The notes under the pieces: generated by a model
Seen by the model: the letters and a program-made list of their open reading frames with translations, nothing else
What the model was told of the DNA's origin: nothing
Database searches by the model: none
Assembly (NCBI GenBank): GCA_030145245.1
Contig: JAQYWC010000017.1
Coordinates: 1 to 64,000, forward strand
DNA from: Desulfobacterium sp.
Lineage (GTDB): Bacteria; Desulfobacterota; Desulfobacteria; Desulfobacterales; Desulfobacteraceae
DNA length: 64,000 bases
Reading direction: 5' to 3'
Part shown: positions 54,885 through 63,117 of the stretch, one piece after another
Layout: each line of letters opens with the position of its first letter
Position numbering within the stretch: the first letter of the stretch is position 1
Position numbers and translations under genes: made by a program

Positions 54885-55415
54885 ATGACAGCAGATGACG
54901 TGTTGATTCGCCAGGTTGAAAGAGAAGATCTAAATGAGTGCTTTTTGATTGAAGCGGCATGTTATACCACGGATGGTGCAACCAGAGAGAAGATTGGAAA
55001 AAGGATAGATGTTTTTCCTGAAGGCTTCCTGGTGGCCGAGCTGAACGGCAGGGTCGCAGGTTTCATCAATGGCGGATCTACCTGCAAAGAAGACATTACA
55101 GATGAAGCGTTTAAAGATATGGTCGGCCATGACAGTTCCGGAGCAAACATCGTAATATTCTCGTTAGCCATTCATCCGGATTTTCAAAAAAAAGGGATTT
55201 CAGTACCGCTCCTGAAAAAGTATATTGAGTTGTCAAAAGATCTTAAAAAAAGCAAAATACTGCTGATCTGCAAAGATGACCTGATTAAATATTATGGAAG
55301 ATTCGGTTTCTCTTACATGGCAGAATCCAATTCTGAACATGGGGGCTTTAAATGGCATGAAATGGGGCTTCTTTTAAATGAAGACGCCGGTATTTTATCT
55401 TCTGCTCCATGTTAA
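54885..55415 (+). CDS. GNAT-family N-acetyltransferase
   Basis: 176 aa. The GNAT fold is seen: VLIRQVEREDLNECFLIEAACY, FLVAELNGRVAGFINGG, and the acetyl-CoA-binding region IVIFSLAIHPDFQKKGISVPLLKKYIELS (given in part: LAIHPDFQKKGIS, a Q/RxxGxG/A-type loop), ending with YYGRFGFSYM. The target molecule is unknown. AAAGGATAA before the ATG is a weak to moderate ribosome-binding site. A truncated LysE gene follows in the same direction. Confidence 0.88.
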   Translation: MTADDVLIRQVEREDLNECFLIEAACYTTDGATREKIGKRIDVFPEGFLVAELNGRVAGFINGGSTCKEDITDEAFKDMVGHDSSGANIVIFSLAIHPDFQKKGISVPLLKKYIELSKDLKKSKILLICKDDLIKYYGRFGFSYMAESNSEHGGFKWHEMGLLLNEDAGILSSAPC

Positions 55416-55531
55416 AGAGATAATAGCCATGGAACTTGAGTGAACCTTGTTTCACTCTGTCCATGACTCATCTTCGTGGTCTGTAAAACTTCGTCTTTTG
55501 CTAGCATTCAAAACGTCAGAAGGATGATATT

Positions 55532-55759
55532 ATGATTCCTCAACAGGAGATGTTGATAGCGTTTGTTCTTACAAGCATTGTTGTATGCCTGATACCCGGC
55601 CCTGCGGTGATTTTTGTGGTGACCCACACGGTTTCCAAAGGATTTAAATCCGGCTTAGGGGCCGTGTGGGGATTGCAGGCAGGCTTTTTGATCCAGGTTC
55701 TTGCCGCAACCTGCGGGCTGAAACTGGCTTTTTCCGTATGGGAGCCGGGGGATGAGTAA
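55532..55759 (+). pseudogene. Truncated LysE/RhtB-family exporter (N-terminal third)
   Basis: 75 aa where the family has about 200. Residues 1-65 match the LysE/RhtB start well (LTSIVVCLIPGPAVIFVVTHTVSKGFKSGLGAVWG... GLQAGFLIQVLAATCGL in two pieces: CLIPGPAVIFVVTHTVSKGF, GLQAGFLIQVLAATCGL). The last residues (VWEPGDE) are unrelated, and the stop lies just inside the cyclase gene. A deletion seems to have removed the rest of the exporter gene. A ribosome-binding site (AAGGATG) is still present, so a short membrane peptide may be made. Confidence 0.85.
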
Positions 55760-56459
55760 GGCCGGGGTGCGGGTGGTGGATCTTACCCATCCCTTGGATG
55801 AAAACATGCCCATCTGGCCGGGGGACCCTGAATATAAGCTTGTCTCCCAGGCCTCCTACGGGAAAGATGGCTACCTTACCCACCGCATGGCTGTGGGGGA
55901 GCACAGCGGAACCCACTGGGGAACACCCAACACCTTTATCAAAGGCGGCAGAAGCGCCGACATGTTCACGCCAGAGGAGCTGGTGGTGCCGGCCGTGGTG
56001 ATCGACATCCGTGCCATGGCCTGCCGTGACAGGGATTATTGTCTCACGGTCAGGGCGGTGACGGCCTGGGAAAGGGAGAACGGCAGAATTCCAATGGGCT
56101 GCGTGGTTATTCTCTTCACCGGATGGCAGGAGAAGTGGCACGATTCCAGGGCCTTTTTCGGCATGGATGACGACAATGCCAATGCCATGCACTGGCCGGG
56201 CTTTGGCCGGGATGCGGTAAACCATATGATCCGGGGGCGCGGAATCGCGGGCCTTGGAACCGATACCCACGGAGCAGACCCGGGCAATGACGAAGAGTTC
56301 AAGGCAAGCAGTGCCATCTATGTGGCGGACGGGATGGTCCTTGAATGTCTGACAGGCCTTGACCGGCTGCCGGCTACAGGGGCGACCCTTGTGATCGGGG
56401 GATTGCCTGTCACCAAAGGCACGGGCAGTCCGGCCCGGGTGCTTGCCCTTTTAACGTAA
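55752..56459 (+). CDS. Cyclase-family (kynurenine formamidase-like) hydrolase
   Basis: 235 aa. Family start VVDLTHPLDENMPIWPGDPE and later motif DTHGADPG are present. The metal-binding motif, normally HxGTHxDxP, reads HSGTHWGTP, so the aspartate ligand is replaced by Gly; activity may be changed. The ATG at 55752 overlaps the end of the LysE fragment, and the gene has GGGGGATG but no good separate ribosome-binding site, so its original upstream region may have been lost in the same deletion. Confidence 0.82.
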   Translation: MSKAGVRVVDLTHPLDENMPIWPGDPEYKLVSQASYGKDGYLTHRMAVGEHSGTHWGTPNTFIKGGRSADMFTPEELVVPAVVIDIRAMACRDRDYCLTVRAVTAWERENGRIPMGCVVILFTGWQEKWHDSRAFFGMDDDNANAMHWPGFGRDAVNHMIRGRGIAGLGTDTHGADPGNDEEFKASSAIYVADGMVLECLTGLDRLPATGATLVIGGLPVTKGTGSPARVLALLT

Positions 56460-56481
56460 AAACAGGAGTTGAAGTAATTTA

Positions 56482-57075
56482 ATGGACATTGAATCCACTA
56501 TTGATTTCCTTAAGGAAATTGAAAAGTTTAAGACATGTGAAAGAACCTGTCAGACGACGCAGATCGGACGGGCTGAAAGTGATGCGGAACATTCCTGGCA
56601 CCTGGCTGTTTTTCTGGTGCTGCTTGAAAACGAATTCGAAAATATCGATTTTGCCAAATTGTTAAAATTGGCATTAATTCATGATTTGCCGGAAATTTAT
56701 GCAGGTGATACCAACCCGTATCGTGGTGATACGACGAATAAAGAGGAAAACGAAAGAAACGCAGCTGAAAAATTGTTCGCAATTTTACCGGACCCGGCAG
56801 CCAAAAAACTTTCCTCATTATTTGATGATTACCTGAACCAGGAATCCGTTGAGTCCCAAATTGTCAAATCAGCCGATAAATTAATGCCTCTGATTCAGAA
56901 TCTGTGCACCAATGAGGATCACTCGTCATACCGGAAATTGAATGTTGAATACCCGGAAGTTTTGGAATACATGGGCAAGTATTTCTCAGGAGGGGTGCTT
57001 GAGAAATTCTATGGAAACCTGCTTTCGGAAGCCCAGGATAAAGGTGTCTTTTCAGCGTCTGAGGTAAAAGCCTGA
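56482..57075 (+). CDS. HD-domain phosphohydrolase (YfbR-like)
   Basis: 197 aa. The HD motif is complete: ESDAEHSWHLAVFL (His), ALIHDLPEIYAGDTNPYRGDT (His-Asp) and KSADKLMPLIQN (Asp). The pattern fits the 5'-deoxynucleotidase YfbR/HDDC2 group, which removes phosphate from deoxynucleotides. The gene starts 22 bp after the cyclase gene, with AGGAG upstream, so they may share a transcript. Confidence 0.87.
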   Translation: MDIESTIDFLKEIEKFKTCERTCQTTQIGRAESDAEHSWHLAVFLVLLENEFENIDFAKLLKLALIHDLPEIYAGDTNPYRGDTTNKEENERNAAEKLFAILPDPAAKKLSSLFDDYLNQESVESQIVKSADKLMPLIQNLCTNEDHSSYRKLNVEYPEVLEYMGKYFSGGVLEKFYGNLLSEAQDKGVFSASEVKA

Positions 57076-57145
57076 CACGGCGGACTTGACGGAGTTTACT
57101 CTCGTGGGATAGCCTTTTGCCGTTGACTCACAGGGAATCAAAGCC

Positions 57146-58531
57146 ATGAAGACCAGACATAAAGAGATGTTGAAGCGTGGGTTGATCGTCGTCCCGGTTG
57201 TTTGTGCCTTGATTGTCGTGGGCGTCCTGAAAGGCTCGAAAAAGGGGCCTGAAAAACTGCCTGTCACGGAAACTTCCCGCAATGTTCGCACCCTTGTGAT
57301 CCAGCCCATGGATGTGATCCCACGGGTTGTTGGGTACGGGGTTGTGGAACCTGATAAGGTGTGGCAGGTGGTGCCCCAGGTGAGCGGCAGGATTATTCTG
57401 ACCAGCCCTGTTTTCGGTAAAGGCCATTTTGCCGGAAAAGGGGAGCTCTTCATCACCCTGGACCCCACGGATTATGAGCTGGGCGTGGCGCAGGCGGAGG
57501 CAGAGATCCGGACCATCCGGGCCGGTATTGCAGAGATTGACAAGCAAGAGCTGAACACTGAAAGACTCCTGGAGATTCAACACTCCCTTCTGGTCCTTAA
57601 GAAAAAGGAGATGGAACGGAACCAGACGGCACGGAAAACCCGGGTTATTTCGGAAACGGTCCTGGACAGGGCCAGGATGGACTACCAGGCCCAGCGTATC
57701 CAGGTCCAGGATCTGGAAAATGCCCTCAACCTCATCCCCACAACCCGGCAGTCCCTTGAATCCCAGCTTGACCTCAACCGGGTCAGGCTTGTCAAGGCCC
57801 GGGTGGATCTTGACCGGACCCGGATTCGCGTTCCCTTTAACTGCCGTATCACCGAAATCCTGGCCGAGGCGGGCCAATATGTCCAGGCCGGGCAGATCCT
57901 TGCCAGGGCCGACGGCACGGACCGGGTGGAGATGACGGCCCAGGTTGCCCTGGACAAGATGACCCGGCTCTTTCCGGACGCTGACGGGCCCATCACCTCC
58001 GGCGGATTCGACGCAACAGATCCTGTCAAGTTGGAGAGGCTTGGAAAATGCCTGGGGCTAAAAGTCTCTGTTAGCTTGGTGAACGACGGCTTTGATACAA
58101 AATGGGATGCCGATTTTGCAAGGGCCGGCGCCACCATGGACCCCCAGACCCGGACCATGGGCATCATCGTGGTGGTGGAAAAACCCTATGAAAAGATCAT
58201 CCCGGGCCTGCGTCCAGCCCTTGTCCGCAACATGTTCTGTGAGGTTGAGATCACCGGGCCCCCCCTGGTGCAAAGGATAGTGATTCCGCGATCCGCCCTC
58301 CATGAAGACACGGTCTATGTGGTGGACCCAGAGAATCGCCTGGTGAGAAGATCAGTCCGGGTGGAATTTTCCCAGGACGATTTTTACCTGTTGAAGTCAG
58401 GCCTTGGCCATGGGGAACAGATTGTGGTGTCGGACCTCACCCCTGCCATGGACGGGATGCTCCTTGCGCCAACCGAAGATAAAGCGCTGGACGAACGCCT
58501 TCGAACCCAGGCGTGCATCAACACCCATTAG
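57146..58531 (+). CDS. RND efflux periplasmic adaptor (HlyD/MFP family)
   Basis: 461 aa. An N-terminal membrane helix (about 11-30) is followed by a lipoyl-like half motif (VVPQVSGRIILTSPVFGKGHFAGKGELFITLD), a long helical hairpin (about 115-215), the second lipoyl half (IRVPFNCRITEILAEAGQYVQAGQILA) and a beta-barrel region. It ends 12 bp before the RND permease gene, so the two form an efflux operon. No TolC-like outer-membrane gene is in the window. Confidence 0.92.
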   Translation: MKTRHKEMLKRGLIVVPVVCALIVVGVLKGSKKGPEKLPVTETSRNVRTLVIQPMDVIPRVVGYGVVEPDKVWQVVPQVSGRIILTSPVFGKGHFAGKGELFITLDPTDYELGVAQAEAEIRTIRAGIAEIDKQELNTERLLEIQHSLLVLKKKEMERNQTARKTRVISETVLDRARMDYQAQRIQVQDLENALNLIPTTRQSLESQLDLNRVRLVKARVDLDRTRIRVPFNCRITEILAEAGQYVQAGQILARADGTDRVEMTAQVALDKMTRLFPDADGPITSGGFDATDPVKLERLGKCLGLKVSVSLVNDGFDTKWDADFARAGATMDPQTRTMGIIVVVEKPYEKIIPGLRPALVRNMFCEVEITGPPLVQRIVIPRSALHEDTVYVVDPENRLVRRSVRVEFSQDDFYLLKSGLGHGEQIVVSDLTPAMDGMLLAPTEDKALDERLRTQACINTH

Positions 58532-58543
58532 GGGAGGGATTCC

Positions 58544-61500
58544 ATGATTCGCTTTTTTGCCAGACATCCCACAGCCGCCACCCTTTTAATGGTGATGCTC
58601 CTTGCCCTGGGCGCCCTCTCCATCGCCTCCCTGAGACGGGAGACCCTGCCCGATTTTTCCGCAGGCCTGGTGGAAATAACCGTGGTATACCCCGGCGCCA
58701 CGGCAGAGGACGTTGAAGACGCCATCTGCAGTCGCATCGACGATGCCGTGGACGGCGTCAATTACGTTGAGGAGGTCACCACCGAAGCCACGGAGGGCCG
58801 GGGCAGGGTGGTTGTTGAAATGGAGGAGGGCGAAGATATCCGAACCTTCCTGGCGGATATCAAGACCGAGGTGGACGCCATTGACGATTTTCCCGAAAGG
58901 GCCGAAGATCCCGTGGTCAGGGAGCTGAACCGCACGGACCAGGTGATCTCCCTTGCCGTGTCCGGTCCCATGGCCCTGGTTGACCTTAAAGATTATTGTG
59001 AGGACCTGAAGGCCCGGCTGAAACGGGATGCAGGCATCAGCCTTGTTCAGGTGAACGGGTTTTCCGATCGCCAGATCCGGATCGAGATTCCGGCACCCAT
59101 TGCCATGCAGTACGGCCTGTCCATGGCAGAGATCGCCGGGATCATCAGGAAACAGAGCGTGGATCTGCCGGCCGGGGCCATTGAAAACCGGGACCAGGAC
59201 ATTATCGTGCGGTTTACGGATGAGAGAAAAACGCCTGTGGCATTCCAGGATCTGGTGGTGGCGGCAAGTGACTCCGGCGCTGAAGTGCGCCTGGGGGAGA
59301 TCGCCCGGATCCGTGATCTCTTTGAACTCAAGCATGAGACATACATCTTCAACGGCAAGCGGGCAGGCCTTCTCTCCGTTACCAAGACCAAGACCGAAGA
59401 CACCCTCCATATCTATGACGCTGTTAAAGCCTTTGCGGAAAAAGAGCGGAAGCAGACGCCGGAAGGGGTGGAGCTGACCCTGACCCAGGATATCTCATCC
59501 ATTGTGGCGGATCGGCTCCGGATGCTGACGAAAAACGGCATCCAGGGATTGATCCTGGTTTTTTTCACCCTTTGGCTCTTTTTCAACTTCCGGCTGAGCT
59601 TCTGGGTCGTCATGGGGTTGCCGGTCTCTTTTTTCGGGGCGTTTTTCATCATGCTTCAGATCAATTTTTCTTTGAACATGCTCACCATGGTGGGGCTTCT
59701 CATCGGTCTGGGGCTGCTCATGGACGATGCCATCGTGATCGCGGAGAATATCGCCACCCACCTGTCAAAGGAGAAATCCACCCTGGATGCGGTGGTGGAC
59801 GGGGTCAGCGAGGTCAAGAACGGGGTGATTGCCTCCTTTACCACCACCGTGTGCGTGTTCGGTCCCCTCTGTTTTCTTACGGGCAACATGGGAAAGATCC
59901 TCAGGGTGATGCCGGTGGTGTTGATCCTGGTGCTGGCCGTGAGCCTGATCGAGGCCTTCTGGATCCTTCCCTCCCACCTGAACCACGCCCTTGCCGGCAA
60001 CCGGGACGCCGGTAACGGCAGGTTCCGCACCTGGTTCAACCACCGGCTCGATATCCTGCGGGAAAACGTTTTGGGGGGGCTGGTGGATCTTGCCATCCGC
60101 TGGCGCTATCTCTTTGTGGGGCTGACCCTGGCCGCCTTTATCGTCTCCGTGGGCATGATCGCAGGGGGGATCCTCAAGTTCAAGGCCTTTCCGGAGGTGG
60201 ACGGGGATGTGATCCAGGCCCGGATTCTCCTTCCCCAGGGCACCCCCTTCAAGCAAACCCAGGCCGTGGTGGCCCGGCTGACCCAGGCCCTGGACAGGGT
60301 CAACCAAACCTTTGCCCCTGACCAGCCCCCGGGCATGGCGCTTGTGCAAAATGTCTCGGTTCAATACAACGTCAATATTGACGCCAACGAATCCGGGGCC
60401 CACGTGGCAACGGTCTCGGTGGATCTTCTGGCGGCCGAGACCCGGAATGGCAAGATCGATGATCTGCTGAACCTCTGGCGGGAGTATACCGGCCCGGTGC
60501 CGGATCTCATCTCACTCAAATTTACCGAGCCTGCCATCGGACCTGCCGGAAGGGCCATTGAGGTTCGCCTCATGGGGGAGGATCTTGTGGTGCTCAAAAA
60601 GGCCTCCCTGGATCTCCAGGGGTGGTTTGGCCGGTTCAAGGGCGTTTTTGATCTTTCCGACGATCTGAGGCCGGGCAAGCCTGAAATCCGGGTGCGGATG
60701 AAGACAGGGGCCAAGGGCCTTGGCCTGGATGCCCAGACCCTTGCCACCCAGCTCAGGAGCGCCTATTACGGCACCACGGCCAGCGAGATCCAGGTGGGCC
60801 GGGAATCCTATGAAATTGATATCCGCCTTGGGGATGAAGACAAGAACAGCCTGGACGACCTCAGCTATTTTCATGTCACCCTGCCGGGGGGAAAACAGGC
60901 GCCCCTGGGGTCTGTTGCCGATCTTGCCCAGGGCCGGGGCTATGCCCATATCGCTTCCGTGAACGGCGTCAGGACCGTCACCGTCCAGGGGGAGATCGAT
61001 CCCAGGACCGCCAACGTAAAACAGGTCATGACCCTCATGACCCGGGAGTTCCTCCCAACCCTCAAACAAAAGTACCCGGGGCTCAGGGTCCAGCTCAAGG
61101 GGGAGTCCGATGAATCGGCCAAGACCGGCGTCTCCCTGGGCCGGGGCTTCATGATCGGCCTGCTGGGAATCTTCGTCCTCCTCAGCTTTCAGTTCAAAAG
61201 CTATCTCGAACCCATGGTGGTCATGATCGCCATTCCCTTTGCCTTAATCGGCGTCATCTGGGGCCATCTCCTCATGGGGCTGGAGCTCTCCATGCCCGGG
61301 GTGATGGGGGCGGCTTCCCTGGCAGGCATTGTGGTCAACGACTCCATCCTTCTGGTGGAATTCATCAAGATCCGCCGCAGGGCCGGCCTGGATGTTCCCC
61401 ATGCGGCCCGCCAGGCCAGCCGGGAGCGGTTCCGGGCCGTGCTGCTGACCTCCATGACCACCATTGCCGGGCTCATGCCCCTGCTCACGGAAAGAAGTCT

Positions 61501-61642
61501 CCAGGCCCAGATTCTGATTCCCCTGGCCGTGAGCATTGTGTTCGGGCTTCTGGCCTCCACCCTCCTGGTGCTGGTGATCGTTCCGTGCCTCTACACCATC
61601 CTGGCCGACTTCAACCTGGTCTCTTCCCTGGAAGAGGATTGA
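58544..61642 (+). CDS. RND-family efflux permease
   Basis: 1032 aa with twelve helices and two large periplasmic loops. The start MIRFFARHPTAATLLMVMLLALG and the proton-relay aspartates in helix 4 (GLLIGLGLLMDDAIVIAENI) are intact; the C-terminal half repeats the fold (SMPGVMGAASLAGIVVNDSILLVEF). It belongs to the AcrB/MexB-like HAE families; substrates cannot be told. It is partnered with the adaptor encoded just before it. Confidence 0.94.
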   Translation: MIRFFARHPTAATLLMVMLLALGALSIASLRRETLPDFSAGLVEITVVYPGATAEDVEDAICSRIDDAVDGVNYVEEVTTEATEGRGRVVVEMEEGEDIRTFLADIKTEVDAIDDFPERAEDPVVRELNRTDQVISLAVSGPMALVDLKDYCEDLKARLKRDAGISLVQVNGFSDRQIRIEIPAPIAMQYGLSMAEIAGIIRKQSVDLPAGAIENRDQDIIVRFTDERKTPVAFQDLVVAASDSGAEVRLGEIARIRDLFELKHETYIFNGKRAGLLSVTKTKTEDTLHIYDAVKAFAEKERKQTPEGVELTLTQDISSIVADRLRMLTKNGIQGLILVFFTLWLFFNFRLSFWVVMGLPVSFFGAFFIMLQINFSLNMLTMVGLLIGLGLLMDDAIVIAENIATHLSKEKSTLDAVVDGVSEVKNGVIASFTTTVCVFGPLCFLTGNMGKILRVMPVVLILVLAVSLIEAFWILPSHLNHALAGNRDAGNGRFRTWFNHRLDILRENVLGGLVDLAIRWRYLFVGLTLAAFIVSVGMIAGGILKFKAFPEVDGDVIQARILLPQGTPFKQTQAVVARLTQALDRVNQTFAPDQPPGMALVQNVSVQYNVNIDANESGAHVATVSVDLLAAETRNGKIDDLLNLWREYTGPVPDLISLKFTEPAIGPAGRAIEVRLMGEDLVVLKKASLDLQGWFGRFKGVFDLSDDLRPGKPEIRVRMKTGAKGLGLDAQTLATQLRSAYYGTTASEIQVGRESYEIDIRLGDEDKNSLDDLSYFHVTLPGGKQAPLGSVADLAQGRGYAHIASVNGVRTVTVQGEIDPRTANVKQVMTLMTREFLPTLKQKYPGLRVQLKGESDESAKTGVSLGRGFMIGLLGIFVLLSFQFKSYLEPMVVMIAIPFALIGVIWGHLLMGLELSMPGVMGAASLAGIVVNDSILLVEFIKIRRRAGLDVPHAARQASRERFRAVLLTSMTTIAGLMPLLTERSLQAQILIPLAVSIVFGLLASTLLVLVIVPCLYTILADFNLVSSLEED

Positions 61643-61733
61643 ACAACCGGTATTTACGCCAGCAAGGATAAGGCAGGCCATTGGCCGTCAGCTGTTTTAC
61701 CCCATAGATTAGTGCCGGATAAGGGAGTCTATA

Positions 61734-62019
61734 ATGAATACCTGCCTTAAATTGATATTTGCCATATTGGCTATGAGTATGCCATCTGGGTCTGTTTGGT
61801 CATCAGAAAAGGATGTGTCCATTTCCGATCCTCAGACAATTCAATGCGAAGAAGCCAAATATGGGGAGTTGAATTTGAACTTAGTTAAAAATAATGATTG
61901 CTAAAGGGTGTGATATACATGCCAGGAATGATTATGGGAAAACGGCTGTTGATTTAGCAAAATTTACAGAAGAAGCATAAATAGTGAAGATCCTGTCGGC
62001 ATATACTGATGAGATATAA
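61734..62019 (+). pseudogene. Decayed secreted ankyrin-repeat protein
   Basis: A 56-codon frame (61734-61904) encodes a signal peptide (LIFAILAMSMPSGSVWS) and an acidic start. A further piece in another frame (61912-62019) reads DIHARNDYGKTAVDLAKF, then TEEA, a stop, and IVKILSAYTDEI, a clear ankyrin repeat. The frame shift, the internal stop and the missing repeats mark a remnant of a longer ankyrin protein. Confidence 0.7.
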
Positions 62020-62139
62020 CAAGCAAAATCACCGGGTGGTAAGGGGGTTGCCCATTTATCGAATTAGCAAAAAACGACACCGTTGCTGAGTTCCTGGACA
62101 ACTTTTATGGATACGTTTCGGCTAGGTAGGAGGAAAGCA

Positions 62140-62604
62140 ATGCCCATGTCCCATCGAATTTGCGTACTTTTTATCAGCGCGTTGCTCGTGACGTGTAACC
62201 ATGGGGAGCCCACGTCTTCCGCACCGTCCTGGGAGTGGCAGCCACTATTGCTCCGGCACCATGAGGGCGAATCTATCGCGCGGGTTGATCTTTCCGCCGA
62301 TGGCAGGTGGCTGCTTGCGGCCAGCACACATCACCTGTTGCGGTTGTGGGAGATTGCACCCCGGGCTTTTACTGCCGCCACTATCAGTGCCGATGGTAAA
62401 TACGTGATCGCCGGTGGTGAGGACGGGCGCGGTTACCAGTGTTCGTTTGCTGGCGGACCGGGTTATGTTGCCGCTGGTTCTTACAACGGCGATGTCGCTG
62501 TCCTTCGGCTGAAAAGGCCTATGTTTACCATAATAATCTGCTTTTTTTTATGCCCGTGGTCGTCCTTGACCGATTCATTCAAAGCCCCTACAATACCTTT
62601 ATAG
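62140..62604 (+). pseudogene. Truncated WD40-repeat lipoprotein
   Basis: 154 aa from ATG 62140, supported by AGGAGG upstream. The signal sequence has a lipobox (ALLVTC). WD40-like blades follow (ARVDLSADGRWLLAASTHHLLRLWEI, then AATISADGKYVIAGGEDGRGYQ, then GYVAAGSYNGDVAVLRL). Only about two to three blades are left of the usual seven, and the tail (MFTIIICFFLCPW...) is unlike the family, so the gene is truncated and probably frame-shifted. Confidence 0.7.
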
Positions 62605-62807
62605 ATATTAAGACGCTGGAATTTTACACAAAAAAAACACTCACCTCTGTTGGGCCATTACAGCTCTGCTGATCCTGTCCGTAATTACTTAAATTTTCTG
62701 GTGTCAATATCTGTTTCCGGAAATTTGTTAACCACGGCAATGGATAAAAAGGAAAAGCTGTCAAAAGATGACAGGTAGATAACACCACCCAAAAGAGGAA
62801 AGATTCC

Positions 62808-63033
62808 ATGAAAGCAAGAAAAATTGAAGACGGCATCTACTGGATGGGAGCAATTGACCGGGAAGCAGGCCATTGCCCTTGTGGATATGCTGGTCGGTAT
62901 GATTCCCAACCTCAAAGTTGAACTGATTGAACCTTACCTTGCCAAGGGAAGACCATCGGCAACTGATTATAAGGCCCTTGATGACCTGGCTGAAATCATT
63001 GCTTTAAAACATAAGGAAAACGGTTTTATATGA
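62808..63033 (+). pseudogene. Remnant of an A-type flavoprotein (FprA/rubredoxin:oxygen oxidoreductase)
   Basis: ATG at 62808 with AGAGGAAAG upstream encodes MKARKIEDGIYWMGAID, the usual start of A-type flavoproteins. The next bases change frame (the frame beginning at 62824) and read QAIALVDMLVGMIPNLKVEL then IEPYLAKGRPSATDYKALDDL, which looks like the C-terminal end of a flavodoxin domain. A large internal deletion with a frame shift explains this. The assignment of the C-terminal part is less certain than that of the N-terminal part. Confidence 0.6.
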
Positions 63034-63117
63034 TATTGACCGGCCGGCATTCAGATCCATGGACGTTTCAAAATAAAATTGCTTTACTTAACTTTAGAGA
63101 AGAAAGGGGGTGACCCG

